Origin: Todiramphus chloris collaris
Lineage: Eukaryota; Chordata; Aves; Coraciiformes; Alcedinidae
DNA: 64,000 nt
Direction of reading: 5' to 3'
NCBI GenBank assembly: GCA_025345505.1
Contig: JANVCC010000011.1
Coordinates: 7,380,767 to 7,444,766 of the forward strand
Positions 24,601 to 36,932 of the stretch are shown here, piece by piece. The notes beneath the pieces were generated by a model. That model saw only the letters and a program-made list of their open reading frames with translations, was not told where the DNA came from and did not search any database. Both the position numbers and the translations under genes were made by a program. The stretch's first letter is position 1, and each line of letters starts with the position of its first letter.

Positions 24601-26235
24601 CACTGCCTCTGCCATGAGATGGAAACCTCTTGTGTATCCCTTTGTGCCCTTCAGGAGGTTCACAACAGCTTGCAGGACATTCAGGAACCTCATCAAGCCC
24701 TATTTGAATACAACAACAGTAACTGGACACTGACTTTTGAAATTTTTTTTTTTTTTCATTTCCTCAAGAGACAAACATTAAAAAGTTGGTATCACAGAGA
24801 GATTGTCAATTGCTTTCCAGAGGCACTTGCACTCCAGAACTTGACAAGTAATCTTTGCAGATTGCATGTCATTTGTTAATCTCCTTGGGGAATTTTGGCA
24901 TAAGAAGGGCTATATACACAGTGTTTGTTTATGTTTTTCAAAAATAAACATGCAGACATTGAAAGGAGATAATCTTCTCAAGTACAGAAGAGTTGAGAGG
25001 ATTTCTTTATAAATACAATTTTCACTTGCATTTGTTTAATATTATTTCAAACTGTCCTGAAGACTCGTAAGAGTGTTGCATGTTCAAAGGCTTTCAGTAC
25101 TTTTAAGTCAATGCAGACACTATGGGGGAAGATTTCCATAGCAACAAATATTAAAGAAAGGGAAATATGATAAGTTAGTTTTAGATAAGTATATGAGGAT
25201 ATCTGTATATTGAAGATGGGAGAGGTGTGCATACTATGGGGTGTTATAAAGCAAGCAACTGAGCATCAATTGTTCATTTTTTCAAAGAGAACAAAATCAC
25301 CACCAACCCCCCACTGTGTCTTTAATCAGATTTGCATAAAAGATCCAGCTGATCATCCCCCTCTTACTGTGATTCTTAATTCTGGGAAAATTAAGATCTT
25401 AGTTACTTTTTATTTTCTTAAAGGATGACATTTCTTTACAGTACTATAGGCTTCCTGTATGATTGAACAGTGACATGAAGTAATATAAGGTAGTTAATTG
25501 TCAGAGACCTCAGAGAAAGCATGAACATATTGTGCTCCTCTTGCAAATTATCAGACACTCATTCAAGTGTTGTATTGAGATGTGTTTATTGTTATAAATC
25601 TCCGTTACATGATGAATAAACAAATTATTTAAAATACAAGATAGCTCTTATATTTTACTCTGTCTTGAATATGAGAATATAGAGGATTGTAAAAATGGCT
25701 ATAGAGAATATATGTTGAGTAAGGTCTGTAGTCAAGACAGCATGAGGACAGGTCTCTTAGTGGGAAACAGTGAAAGCCCAAGTTTGTCCAGCTTCAGTTT
25801 CATCTTCTAAAATTTGTATTTTCCACTGATGTTTAAATTTCAGTGTGAAAAACTGATTAAATCTCTTTATTCGTTAATGAAATAGTACTGGATATAGGAC
25901 TGTGGGTGAAAGGGTGATTTGGACCCATGCTTATGACAATCTTTGGTTTCATGACAAAACAGGAGTCCTGTTCAAATGTCCTGCTTTGTACAGTGATTTT
26001 AGCTTGATATCCTGAGCAAGTGTTTCTCATTATGTAGATATGTATGCTGTGGAAATGTCTTTAAACTTCTAACAGCTACAGCCATCAGCAGAGGAATTTC
26101 TCTAGGCCAGGGAATGAGTGTATATTCCTGTAATTATGCTGCCACTAATTACAGCCAGATTTTACTCTACCACCTTGAGGAACAGACTGGTTGCTGACTC
26201 AAACTTTTATCACTGCAAGGATTATAAAGCACTGA
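21690..26235. other. non-coding DNA, no gene seen
   Basis: This is AT-rich unique-looking DNA with short AG-rich runs such as (GAAAA)n near 23062 and T runs near 24046 and 24747. No transposon or supported exon was recognised. The 114-codon frame at 24.5-24.9 kb has no domain and includes a T-run-encoded phenylalanine tract. Confidence 0.6.
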
Positions 26236-26317
26236 ATCAGGCTGCCCAGGGAAGTGTTTGAGTCACTATGCCTAGAGATACTTAAAAAATGGGTAGATGT
26301 CATGCTTAGGGACATGC
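26236..26317 (+). mobile_element. outer CR1 copy, left half (3' UTR)
   Basis: The stretch 'aggctgcccagggaagtgtttgagtcac', then 'gggtagatgtcatgcttagggacatg', is CR1 3'-UTR sequence. It aligns by eye with 49747-49824 of the separate plus-strand CR1. It stops abruptly after 'gggacatg', where the RT sequence of a second CR1 begins. The remainder of this outer copy is found at 27536-27632. Confidence 0.85.
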
Positions 26318-27535
26318 CATCGAAGTCCTACCTGACCAACCTAGTGGTCTTCTATGATGGAGTGACAAAATCAGTGGACAAGGGAACAGCTACGGATGTT
26401 GTCTATCTGGACTTCTGCAAGGCCTTTGATCTGGTACCCCACAACATCCCTCTCTCTCAATTGGAGAGATATGGATTTGGTGGATGCACTGTTCAGTGAA
26501 TGAGGAATTGGTGCACGAGTAATGGTCGTATCTAGAGCGTGGTGGTCAATGACTCGATGTCCAGATAGAGATCAGTGATGAGTGGTGTCCCTCAAGGGTT
26601 CATATTGGGACCAGGACAGTTTAATATTTTCATCAATGATATAGACAGTGGGATTGAGTGCACCCTCAGCAAGTATGCAGATGACACCAAGATGAATGGT
26701 GCAGTTAATGTGCCTGATGGATGGTATGCCATACAAAGGGACCTGGATGAGTTGGAGAAGTGGGTCCATGGAACTTATGAGGTTCAACAAGGTGAAACAC
26801 AAGGTCCTGCACTTGTGTCTGGGCAACCTCAGTTATCTATACAGGGTGAGGGATGAAAGGATTAAGAGCAGACCTGCAGAGAAGGATGTGGGGGTACTGG
26901 TGGATAAAAAGTTGGACATGAGACAGCAATGTGCACTCACAGTCCAGAATGCCAATCGCATCCCAGGCTACATCGAAACAAGCATGGCCATCAGGTCAAG
27001 GAAGGTGATTCTGCTCCTCTGCTCTGGTACCTCACCTGGGGTACTGTGTCCAGCTCTGGAGCCGTCAGCACAGGATAGACATGGACCTGTTGAAGACCAC
27101 AAAAATAGTCAGATGTCTTGAACCCCTCCGTTGTGAGGACAGGCTGAGAATGTTGGAGTTGTTTAGCCTGGAGAAGAAAAGGTTCCAGGGAGACCTTATT
27201 GCAGCCTTTCAGTGTTTAAAAGGAGGCCTATAAGAAAGGTGAGGACAAATTTTTTAGTAGCGCCTGTAGCAACAGGACAAGGGGTAATGGCTATAAACTA
27301 AAAGATGATAGGGTTAGATTAGATAAAAGGAAGAATTTTTTTTTACAATGAGGGTGTTGAAACAGAGGGGAACAGGGTGACCACAGAGGGAGTAGATATT
27401 CTATCCTGGAAACATTCTAGGCTGGGCTGTGCACAGCTCTGAGCAACCCTATCCATTTGAAGATGTTCCTGCACATTGCAGGGGACTTTGACTATATACC
27501 CTTTAAAGGTCCCTTCCAACCTATTCTATGATTGT
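26318..27535 (+). mobile_element. inner CR1 copy with RT palm, nested in another CR1
   Basis: A 1.2-kb CR1 fragment inserted into the outer copy in the same orientation. It begins within the RT and runs to the 3' terminus ('ggtcccttccaacctattctatgattg'). The RT motifs are visible: YLDFCKAFD (26404-26430, motif A Asp), GVPQG (26584-26598, motif B) and YADD (26674-26685, motif C catalytic Asp pair). These are exactly the parts deleted from the copy at 18.7-21.5 kb. Stops (for example the TGA at 26497-26499) separate motifs A and B in one frame, and a frameshift follows motif C. The later 'gtacctcacctggggtactgtgtcc' stretch is the C-terminal RT region. It is a pseudogene and more decayed than the large copy. 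Confidence 0.92.
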
Positions 27536-27632
27536 GTGGTCCAGTGGTGGACTTGGAAGTGTTAGGTTTATGGTTGGACTTGACCATCTTAAGGATCTTT
27601 GATAACTTAAATAATTCTATGATTCTGTGATG
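27536..27632 (+). mobile_element. outer CR1 copy, right half (3' tail)
   Basis: After the inner CR1 has ended, a second CR1 tail follows: 'agtggtggacttggaagtgttaggtttatggttggacttga', then a short divergent stretch, then 'attctatgattctgtgat'. This is what normally follows 'gggacatgg' in the same CR1 subfamily, so it completes the copy interrupted at 26317. Confidence 0.87.
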
Positions 27633-30357
27633 TTATGAGGAGAAATGAGACATTTGCACTGTGAGTGACTTGTTTTCTCAGGAAAAACAAAAGGAAACAA
27701 GCTTGGTGGGAGGAAGAATGAATGAACTACTACTTGAAAAGGAGAGCCTGTAAATTCAACAGGCACCTCTGACACTTATGGAAGAAAAATAGGGAGTTTA
27801 GCAAACATGTGGCTTGCAACAGAGAAAGGCACCCTACAGGCCTCCTGGCATGTTAGTAGGAATTAAGTGGAGTTGTGGAGAACCCCAGAAAGAGATGATC
27901 AAAGATAAGGTCATACCTATAGGAGAAAGGGGGAATGTGAAAAGACCCTGGAATATGCAGTGATCTGTGCACAAGCAAGAAAGCTCCTGCCTGTGAGGGA
28001 TGGAAATAAACCAGTCCAAAAATCATTGTGGCTGTACAGCAGAAGTGGTTATGTCTATACATACCTCTTGCCATACTGGCATTATTTGGAGTGGATCAAT
28101 TGTACTCAGCTAATACTTTTCTTGGCAATTTTCCTAATTAGTTGCCTATTTCTGTGTTACTCTTGCAGAGTCACAAACACTTCTCAACTTGGATTTATAC
28201 TCTGTGTCTGTTATACATGATCTGCAATAGTCATAGCTAGATGTGTCTACAACAGTCTTGATAAATAGTTACCCCACCATGAAATCTGCCTCTGCCCCTA
28301 ACTCACAAACCTGGCCATGAATCCTTACCTTTTTTCAGGCAGGCTTGCAAGCAACATTATGGAATGATACCAAATTACTGCTTCTCCAAAAATAACTGAT
28401 ATCTGTCTTTTCATTGTCTTGAAATCAAAATGGTTGTGGCCTCCCTCATTGTGGTGTATATTCTAAGGCACTGTGTTGACTTTCCAAAGCCTACAGAAGC
28501 ATTTCTGTGTCTCTTGTGCAAACTTGCAGACAGACACACAGATATGCACACTGTGAGCAGTATGCCTGGTTGTTACTGCCATGCCTGGACCTGTTCAAAC
28601 TTGCAAGTGACCTTTTCTGAACCGTTTTCTGCTGTGACTGCCACACTCCTTGTTAGTTGCCATGTGTAATTTTACAGCCAGTTAGGCACATTGCACATTG
28701 ATTGCCTCTTTCCTCCATGGGACTTAACCTTAATTTCCAAATAGTTTTGTGTTTATAGGCATACGTTGTAAAAGAGTAGGATGGAGGATGGCGTATAATC
28801 TTCTTTCCAGTAGTAATATGATACTCTGCATGTTCCATCCTGGAAAATGGAAGCCTGTAGATTTTTATGTCCTCTGTATTGTTGTGCTTTTGTTTTGAGA
28901 TGACAACAAATTCACATCTGATCTTTGCTTCTACCTGTGCTTAGGTCGACTACATTTTTTCATCTTCTGCAAACATTCTTATTATCTTTCTGACATCTAG
29001 ATCCTGATGTTCATGGTCTTTTTCCTCCCAGTACACCTCAATGTGCATGACATCTTCATCTCTAAAGCTGTATCACTGCTCACTCCTATCTACTTGCATT
29101 GCTTACAGCTGAAACTTCCAGCTTCCTGATGTCTCTATATCCTACCCTGTTTCCTTCCTGATTTCTGACCCCAGTGGTTTCCATCTTCTGCTCTTTTCAG
29201 CCAGCAAGACTAATTTTTAGTAACTTCCACATAATGGGCTCAATTCAAACAGTACATCGTGTAACTCTCTCTATACCTGAACTTCATGGTGATATTGATT
29301 CTCACCGGTGTAGCACAGATGATCTTTTAATTTTCCTACATCTGGCTAAGATTTCCTAAGTTTTGGTTAAGAATTCAGTAAAGTTCTTATTTTATCTGAA
29401 CTGGTTTAATTTTCTTTTGCATTTAGAGATCATAAATATAAAAAGTAGTCTGCTTCCCTGCCATTTCCCAATGAATTCTGAAAACAGAAGAAATTCTGTT
29501 AAAGGAATGGTGGGTAACAAATGTCATTCATGAGGTAGTTGTACAGTTTGTTGACTGATTGCAGAAAATACCAAAGACCAGGGAAAACGACAGGTTCTAG
29601 CATCTTCTACCCTATTGAAAATTGTGTTAAACTTCCAATTGTCCCAGTATAATTAAGATCATATTCTCTATCAGTAGAAAGCAGTATGCTGAATTACTTT
29701 GAAAAAGGTAAATTGTGAGGAAAAAAGCAGGTAACAAGAGCTTATTTCAAGAAAGTTGCTAGGATGAATCAGTAAAACCTGTTCTAAAAAGTCATTCAAA
29801 GGACCAGGGAAAGTGTCTGCTGAGATGTGCTGTTTAATCATTTAAACAAAATGACATTGGCTTCCTCTGAATAATTTCCTCAATGTGATACTGTGGTTAA
29901 AGATATGAGTAGCTTATTTTAGCTTCTATCTTCCTCTGGGGAGTATCTTTATTTTTTGTGCTGAAGTTATTTGTCATCCTGGCTGTATGTATGCTAGTAA
30001 CACATTTGAGAAACTTAAGGCACAGGGTTGATAAAGAGATTTCAAAACTGCTGGGATTATTTAGGTGTCCTATGATATCTGTTTTTACACTCGTAAATGT
30101 GGTCTGGTGCTTTCCGTAATTCAGTTTGCAGAAGCTGGAAAAGTATTTGGGGTTTGGGCATGATGGTATATGTGACATGTAATTATCCCACCTTGTGAAG
30201 CAATAATCCAACTAGCCTTTCCTATGCAATCTTGTGGGAATACAAAACTGGGATTATTGTTAAAGAAAATGCGAACTGAGAGCTGTCACTTGCTTTCCCT
30301 ACCTTCACCTTCCGCTGCTATGTTTAGTGGAACAATGAAGTTAGGAAGTCTTCACCA
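27633..30357. other. non-coding DNA, no gene seen
   Basis: This is unique-looking AT-rich sequence with no recognised repeat. Open frames of 60-105 codons occur on both strands without domains or splice support. Confidence 0.6.
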
Positions 30358-30462
30358 CATCAGCTGAGGAATAACTCTACCAAAGGTATCAGTCATATTT
30401 GTTTAAAAATGCATCAGCTGAGGAATAACTCTACCAAAGGTATCAGTCATATTTGTTTAAAA
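30358..30462 (+). repeat. perfect tandem duplication, period 54 bp
   Basis: A 51-bp segment starting 'catcagctgaggaataac' at 30358 is repeated without a mismatch from 30412, with a 3-base spacer. Its perfection, in DNA where old transposons differ at many sites, indicates a recent duplication or an assembly artefact. No coding role is apparent. Confidence 0.95.
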
Positions 30463-31433
30463 CTGGTATAAGTGGAGGGACAAGCACATTGTTAGATTTA
30501 CCCTGCACTTATAGTGCATTAACCCAGGTGTTCTTTGCTATACTATATAATAGCCACCTCAACGATTAAGAATTATAAAACTGCAGTACTTCACCATGAT
30601 ACTGTAACATTTGTTTTGCATCACAGATGGAAGGAGGATCTCCCATAGGTTTTTTTACAAAGTACACGCTTCTGTGTGACTTGTACAATACTGCAGGCCT
30701 ACGACTCCTACTTGATTTAAGACATAGTTGTATAATATTTGAATACTGCTTCTTCAGCTTTAAAGAGCATTCAGATTTAAAACAAGCAAAGAGAAAATAC
30801 CCAAACAATGTTAATTTAGCTCTTCAGAGACTATCATTTAATTTAGTGACTGAATAGCAGTTTCCCTTCAGGGAAAAAAAAATATAAATACCAAGAAAAA
30901 AAAAAGAAAATTATATGAATTTTGGCTGAAGAGAACCTCAAAAGCAAAATAATAATAATAATAAATTAATAATATAACAGTGAAATTCAGATTAAACCTA
31001 CCTCCCAAGTCTACACGTGAAAGTCTCCAGAAAGAAGATATCCATTCCAGTTCTTCAGTTGACTGATTCTTACTAGATAAGACTTCAAAGTATCAAGTCC
31101 TCTTAAATTTTCAGTACCTGTATTATCAGTCAAAACTCCTATTGAATACTATATGGGCTTCATCTGGATTCTTTCAGTGCTGTGATAAGCTCCTTGTGTG
31201 AATACCATGCCCAGATTTTGTAAAAAATATTTCTTTACATATCAGCTTGTACATTTAAAGGCAAGCAGTTTATGCTCAAAAATTTCTTGTGTGAGTCTGA
31301 AAACTACCACAGCTCTAAAAAGGCTGACTCAACAAAGTCAGTATTGTCTCTTTCACAATTTGATTGTGAGCTTTTTGTGGTTGTAACTCTGTTATTTCTT
31401 AAGGATTTTGATTTTCTGTTTTCATTTGGTTCA
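30463..31433. other. non-coding DNA with a short (AAT)n run
   Basis: No gene was recognised. An (AAT)n microsatellite with interruptions lies at about 30947-30975, and A-rich sequence at 30870-30910. Confidence 0.65.
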
Positions 31434-31647
31434 TTACAGAATCACATAATGGGACTAAGGAGGGAAGGCACCTCCTGAGATCATCTAGTCTAACCCCTGT
31501 GCTCAAAGCCAGGGTCCTGTGGTGCAGGTAGCTCAGGGGTGTGTCTAGTTGGGTTACGAATATCTCCAAGGATGGAAAACCAACAGCCTCTCTGGGTGAT
31601 CTCTTCTATTGTGTAACCATCCTCACCTGAAAAAAAAAAAGAAAAAG

Positions 31648-31680
<33 letters not shown>

Positions 31681-32056
31681 GAAAAAGAAAAATATTTTTT
31701 CCATCTGAAATAGAATTTTCTGGTTTTACTTTGTGCCTGTGGCCTCTTACCCCGTCACAGGGCACCACCAAGAAGAGTTTGGCTCTACCTTCTCTACTAC
31801 CCCCGAAGAGGTATTTCTACGCATTAATAAGTTCTTTTTGACATACCTTTGACCCATGTCTTCTCCAGGCTGAACAGTCCTGGCTTTTTCATTCTTTCCT
31901 TACAAGACAGATGCTTCAAGTCTTGAATCACCTTCATGACCCTTTGCCACTGCAGTATATCTGTGTCTCTCTTGTACTAGGAAGCCCAACACTAGATACA
32001 GAGCTCCAGATTTGTCTCCCCAATGTTGAGTATAAAGAATTGATCACTTCCCTCAT
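31434..32056 (-). mobile_element. CR1 LINE 3' fragment interrupted by (GAAAA)n
   Basis: The minus-strand CR1 3' end is at 'tcattacagaatcaca' on the plus strand, followed by 'gatcatctagtctaacccc' and a diverged 3' UTR. After the GAAAA block come the C-terminal RT region with 'cttctccaggctgaacagtcc', 'ctctcttgtactaggaagcccaacac' and 'cccaatgttgagtataaagaa'. It is more diverged than the other copies and carries a different 3' UTR with 'gggcaccaccaagaagagt', suggesting an older or different CR1 subfamily. It has no intact coding frame. Confidence 0.88.
31630..31692. repeat. (GAAAA)n simple repeat
   Basis: Purine-only run of A tracts and GAAAA units within the CR1 fragment, at the start of its 3' UTR/ORF2 end. 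CR1 normally has a short T-rich stretch ('gaagttttttcctca' on the plus strand of other copies) in this part, but the run here is A-rich on the plus strand, so it is probably an insertion or expansion. Confidence 0.9.
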
Positions 32057-35000
32057 GCACGAATGCAAACCTAAACATTTCCACCCCACAGACAAATACA
32101 CTATCTCTCAGGTCTATATCTAATGAACTTTTAGCTGACCTTATAATTTTGTGCCCTGGTTTATGATTTATGAACTACATTGGCAAAGTCTTTATTGTGC
32201 ACAGCTGTGAGGCATACTGCAATCTCATTAAGATAAGAGAGATGCACAGAGAATGCTTAGACCCAAGTGCTGCTTTTTTGGTATCCCCTTCTCTATCAGT
32301 GCTGGCTTTGGAAATAATACCTGAAATTGTTCCCTTATTGGTGCCCTGAGAAGAGTAAGGTACAGATGTGTGGAGATAGCAAAGGGTAGCTATTTTGTCT
32401 CTCAGCCTTTTCTGATTTCTTACATCTATTTGATGAACAGTTTATTGAAAGAGACATTTTGGTGAATCACTGAACATGGAGATCACTGCTAATTTGTATC
32501 TTAAGTAGAAACAGACTGTACATTTTGACAATGTTAACAGAACTGAAATGTCTGTGGTTTAATCAATATGGAAAGTATTGAGATATAAACTGTTCTAATG
32601 CAGACCACAAGCACAACAGAGTCTCTTGAGCACTGTCATCTCCTCCCTTTTCCAAACTAGATGGGAAACTGATAAAAAATAGAAGACAAGGAAGAAGGAT
32701 TTAGCACCATTTTCCAGATGAAGAAGAAACTCATAAAGTGTTTGGGATGTCATCTTCATTCATCTATAATGACAGATGGATTCAAATTTTCAGGTGTTCA
32801 GAGACCTTTTGAAATTGTGGCTCCTCAGGAGATGGGGCCCTGTGAAAATTCCACTACTGATCTGTACATGCTGAACCACATGCAAAATTTGGGTGTAGTC
32901 ATCCGTAGCTACACAAAAAATCTGAAGGTACCTGGACTGTCATGGTTGCTTTCTCTTTTTGGGTAGCAGATTTTGCTTGTTTTGTGTGAAGAAGAGAGAA
33001 GGAGGTGGAACTGGAGGGGAAAAATATATTCTTTTTTTTTTAGAAAACAGACTGGGCTTGGTGATTGCTTACTGTTTAAACCCACTCTTTGTAGATCTTC
33101 CATAACTAAAAAGTATCTGAACAAAAAGCAGCTAAAAAACTTCCCTACCTTGGTGTAAACCAGCAGGAGGTGACCCTCCAGGGGATGAATGCAAGTTGCT
33201 CTCCATGTTCCCTGGGTATGGCAGTGGCACCAGATTTCTGTGCAGGGTGCATGGTTGCCAAAGCCCAGGGGATGGCTGAGTGGGGATAGTTAGTGAAAAG
33301 CACCAACCACCTGGGCTCCTAACAGGTCAGTTAAACACTACTATTTGCATGCAAAGACAAAAGTCCAGAACTACACATTACCTCAATCTCTTAAACATGC
33401 AAGAAATGAACTTGCAGGGTTATACACTGTAAAGTATTATAGTCCATAAATCTGAAATAAAGGGCTTTAACTAGTGAAATCTTTTTGCATTCAGCACATA
33501 AAGAATATTCACACCAACTCATTGTCTTTTTTTTTTTAAAAAAAAGGAAGTAGTTCAAATACTACTTAAACAAACAGTCACAGATGCAGAAACACATGAA
33601 GCAACTTCTATTCTTTGATCTTGTCATGAGAGCAGTCTGCAATCATATTTTACTGGATAAAATACTTGAAGTAATTACAGAATTTTAACATGATGTATGT
33701 CCTAACCTTTCAGTCTGGTTTGTATTGGGGTTTTTTTCAGTATTTTCTGTAGGGGTTTGTTTTGTCGGGCTTCTTTGTGAAAAAAACTGTAAAACCTGCC
33801 TGGACATTCATACAAAATAAAAGAGTAGCTATTTTTATATTGCAGGATCTTTGCCACTGTTAATTAGTTAGGGAATAAATTAGCTGAAATTACAAGATTT
33901 TGGGAGAAGAGCCTGCTATGAATTTTGTAAAAAAAATCCCATTAGCTTTTGTAGAAGTTACACAAGTAGAATAAAAGAAAAATACTTGACAGAATTAGCA
34001 TTATTAAAACCATAAATGGATTTTTTGTTACTGCTGCAAGGGGGAGTAGTAATATAGACTTGTCAATCTGGAGCGACTTGTCTCACAAATGGCAGGTCAT
34101 CTATTATTTGCCATCTTCACAGCAAGCCTCTAACATGTGAATAACACCAAAAAAATGTGGTTGCTGGGAGATTTGATAATAAATGACTTGGTATAAAAGG
34201 TGGCCAGAATTATTTTTCATAAATGAATGTGCTTGACAATGAAAAATTAATATAATTATCTGGTTTGCCTTTGGTAATGGCTTAAGAGTAGATGAGGAAG
34301 AAAATAAGATAAAATACTTACCTAAATCATGAAATACTGATGATATAAACAGAAGCTTCCAAGCACCTTTGCTAGATTGGTTATCTCATCCACAACTTTT
34401 ACCTTTTGGGGTTTGTTGCTGTTGTCAGGGCCCTGAGGGCATACCCCGTTGTTGGGGTCTGATTGTGTTGGCTTAGGGACAGCTTTGATATTGTGCTGTT
34501 AGCCCTTCCATTGATGAGCAGTGAGGATCAGGTCAGTGGGGACCTGTCCCACTTTCTGTGAGTGCTTTTAAGCAAAATCTTCCCTATCAGTTTCTGTTTG
34601 AGGTATTTTGCAGGTGGCTTCTTGATTCTGACTCTGATCAGACCTGTTGACTTGTCATCCTGGCTTATCTCCAACCTGCTTCATCACAGTCATCTTTTTG
34701 CCAACTTACATATGTCTTTTGCTGTATTGAGTACATTATTCCAGTCCCGGATTCTGAGCCTCTTGTCCCCTTCTATTTGAAAGTTCTGGATAGTTTGGCT
34801 TTAATCACAAAATAAGATGACACATCATTAATGATAAATTTTTTTCTCAGGACTCTGAGATCTAGTATAAAACACAGACGGAGGGTTCTTCTGAGAGCAA
34901 CAGGGATTTTGGTGCAGATTACCTTTTGTTTCAGAGAAAATCATGGCAGAGTGTTAAAGAGAAAATCTCATCTATTCAGATCTTGGCACAGGGTAACTCA

Positions 35001-36266
35001 CATGGGTAATCAAATCTCTTGAAAATTCAGGACAGTTGGTAGCTTACCAGGTGGTAAAGGGAGTCTCTGTTACATGGATCCTCACAGTGGTATTTTCAGC
35101 TGAATTGGGAGGTTTATGTGTTTAATATCTTAATTTTGTATGTATTCAATATCTTGAATACATACAAAAGACTGTCCTACATAAAACTTAACTCCATCCC
35201 AGCCAGAGCCACTACACCATTTAGAAACCATTTATATTGACTGTTTACAGATGTCTTACCTGTGCCCAGCTTGATCTCTCCTGAGGTATGAACCACACAA
35301 GGGTGTGTCTGGAGGGAAAGGACAGACTCTCCACCCAGGAGAACACCAGATTCTAAAATACCATATGGGCTGGACAAAATAGGAGCTGCCTGAATCTCTA
35401 GAACTGTCTAAAATTCCCACCCCTAACAATCAGTCAGGCACTTAGTTGCTATGGTTCAGTCAATCACCAAGCTTCAAACTGGTCCCTTGTCACAAACCAG
35501 ACCATTTGCTCATCATCCTTTTTGATGACAAGCTCCTGAACCACCCAGGGCATTTGTGACTTCTTAAATGCACTGGTGTGCATGCCTGCACAGACCTGAT
35601 ACCCAACTACATCACAATTATAACAAAAGAACTAACTTATTTTCCTCCTTATGACTTATTTATAACTTAAATGACAAATCTCATGCTTCATTTCAACCTT
35701 AAGATACCTTTCTTGTTAAAAAGACATTGGAGTACTTCACTGAGGGTGCCAGCTGATTCCTGAAAACTGATTCCACACATGAAAATGCAATGTGGGAAAC
35801 AGTTAATAGATATTTTATGTTATTTATATATTATGCATTGTTGAAGGCTGGTGGAGCTGTGCTCCACATGAGCCTGGGATTGGTCCTAAATCTTTTCTGT
35901 CTTGCAGTTCTTCATACCCATCAGTTTGGCTTCCTTGACAGGGGAAGCAATTCAGCACCCTGAGGTTAATGCCTGGTAGTTTACACCTGACACTCTTTCC
36001 TTCTCTTCTGTGATCATGGCATGTGAAGCAAGAAAATGTTTGCAAGTGAGACATGTATGTTTTCTTTTTTATTTCCTTCATGTAAATCCATGTTTGGCAA
36101 AGGCAGAGGTTTGATCCAGCATGTCACATTTATTTGGCTATCAGGAACACTATCCGATAATCAGACCAAGCAAAGCATGGTGTTGTCTGTGTGTGTGTCT
36201 GTGTGGGATATAAGACAAAGGGTGATGCAACCTACATTAGGTAAAAGTGATTTCATAGGTTCAGTT
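32057..36266. other. non-coding DNA, no gene seen
   Basis: This is unique-looking sequence, including a 16-bp-stem perfect inverted repeat at 35134-35169 (separate entry). A moderately GC-richer stretch lies at 34420-34560, but no open frame there is convincing. Confidence 0.6.
35134..35169. repeat. perfect inverted repeat, 16-bp arms and 4-nt loop
   Basis: The arm 'ttttgtatgtattcaa' (35134-35149) is followed by the loop TATC and its exact reverse complement (35154-35169). The arms show no mismatch and the symmetry ends sharply on both sides. It would form a hairpin in single-stranded DNA or RNA. There is no T run after it and no evidence of a processed RNA. Confidence 0.95.
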
Positions 36267-36932
36267 TACAGAATCACAGAATTACAGAATCATTGGAGTT
36301 GGAAGGGACCTCTAGCAGAATTGCCTAGAGTGCATTACACAGGATTGCATCCAGGTGGGTTTTAAAGATCTACAGATAAGGAGACTCCACCACTTCCCTG
36401 GGCAGCCTGTTTCAGTGCCTCATCACCCTCACAGTAAAGAAGTTTTTTCCTCATATTTAGATGGAACTTCCTGTGTTCCTACTTGTGCCAATTGTGCTTT
36501 CTCCTGTCACTGGGCACCTCTAAAAAGAGCCTGGCTCCATCCTCCTTGCACCCACCCTTTAGATATTTTAGACACTAATAATGTCTCTCAGTCTTCTCTT
36601 CTCCAGACTAAATAGTCCCAGCTCTCTCAACCTTTCCGCATAAGAGAGATGCTCCAGTCCCCCAAGCTCCTTTGTTGTCCTCCACTGGACTCTCTCCAGT
36701 AGTTCCCTGTCTCTCTTGAACTGGGGAGCCCAGAACTGGACACAATATTCCAGATGTGGCCTCACCAGATTAAAATAGAGGGGCAGGTTCCTTTGACTTA
36801 TGAGCCACACTCAATGCACCCCAGGATACCATTGGCCTTCTTGGCCACAAAGTCACATTGTTGGCTCATGGTTAACTTATTGTCTACCAGGATTCCAAGG
36901 TCCTTCTCCTCAGTGCTGCTTTTCAGCAGGTA
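36267..36932 (-). mobile_element. CR1 LINE 3' fragment with RT C-terminal remnant
   Basis: The 3' terminus at 36267 reads (on plus) 'acagaatcacagaattacagaatcattggagttggaagggacc'. The 3' UTR, the C-terminal ORF2 region and part of the upstream coding sequence follow, up to 'ccaaggtccttctcctcagtgctgcttttcagcaggt'. The minus strand retains [20 protein letters not shown] and [13 protein letters not shown] in one frame of 80 codons (36568-36810), which is open by inertia and not by function. About 665 bp, 5' truncated. Confidence 0.93.

Noticed and set aside
26318..27535. Functional reverse transcriptase at the nested CR1
   Set aside because: Palm motifs are visible but stops and frameshifts break the frame between and after them.
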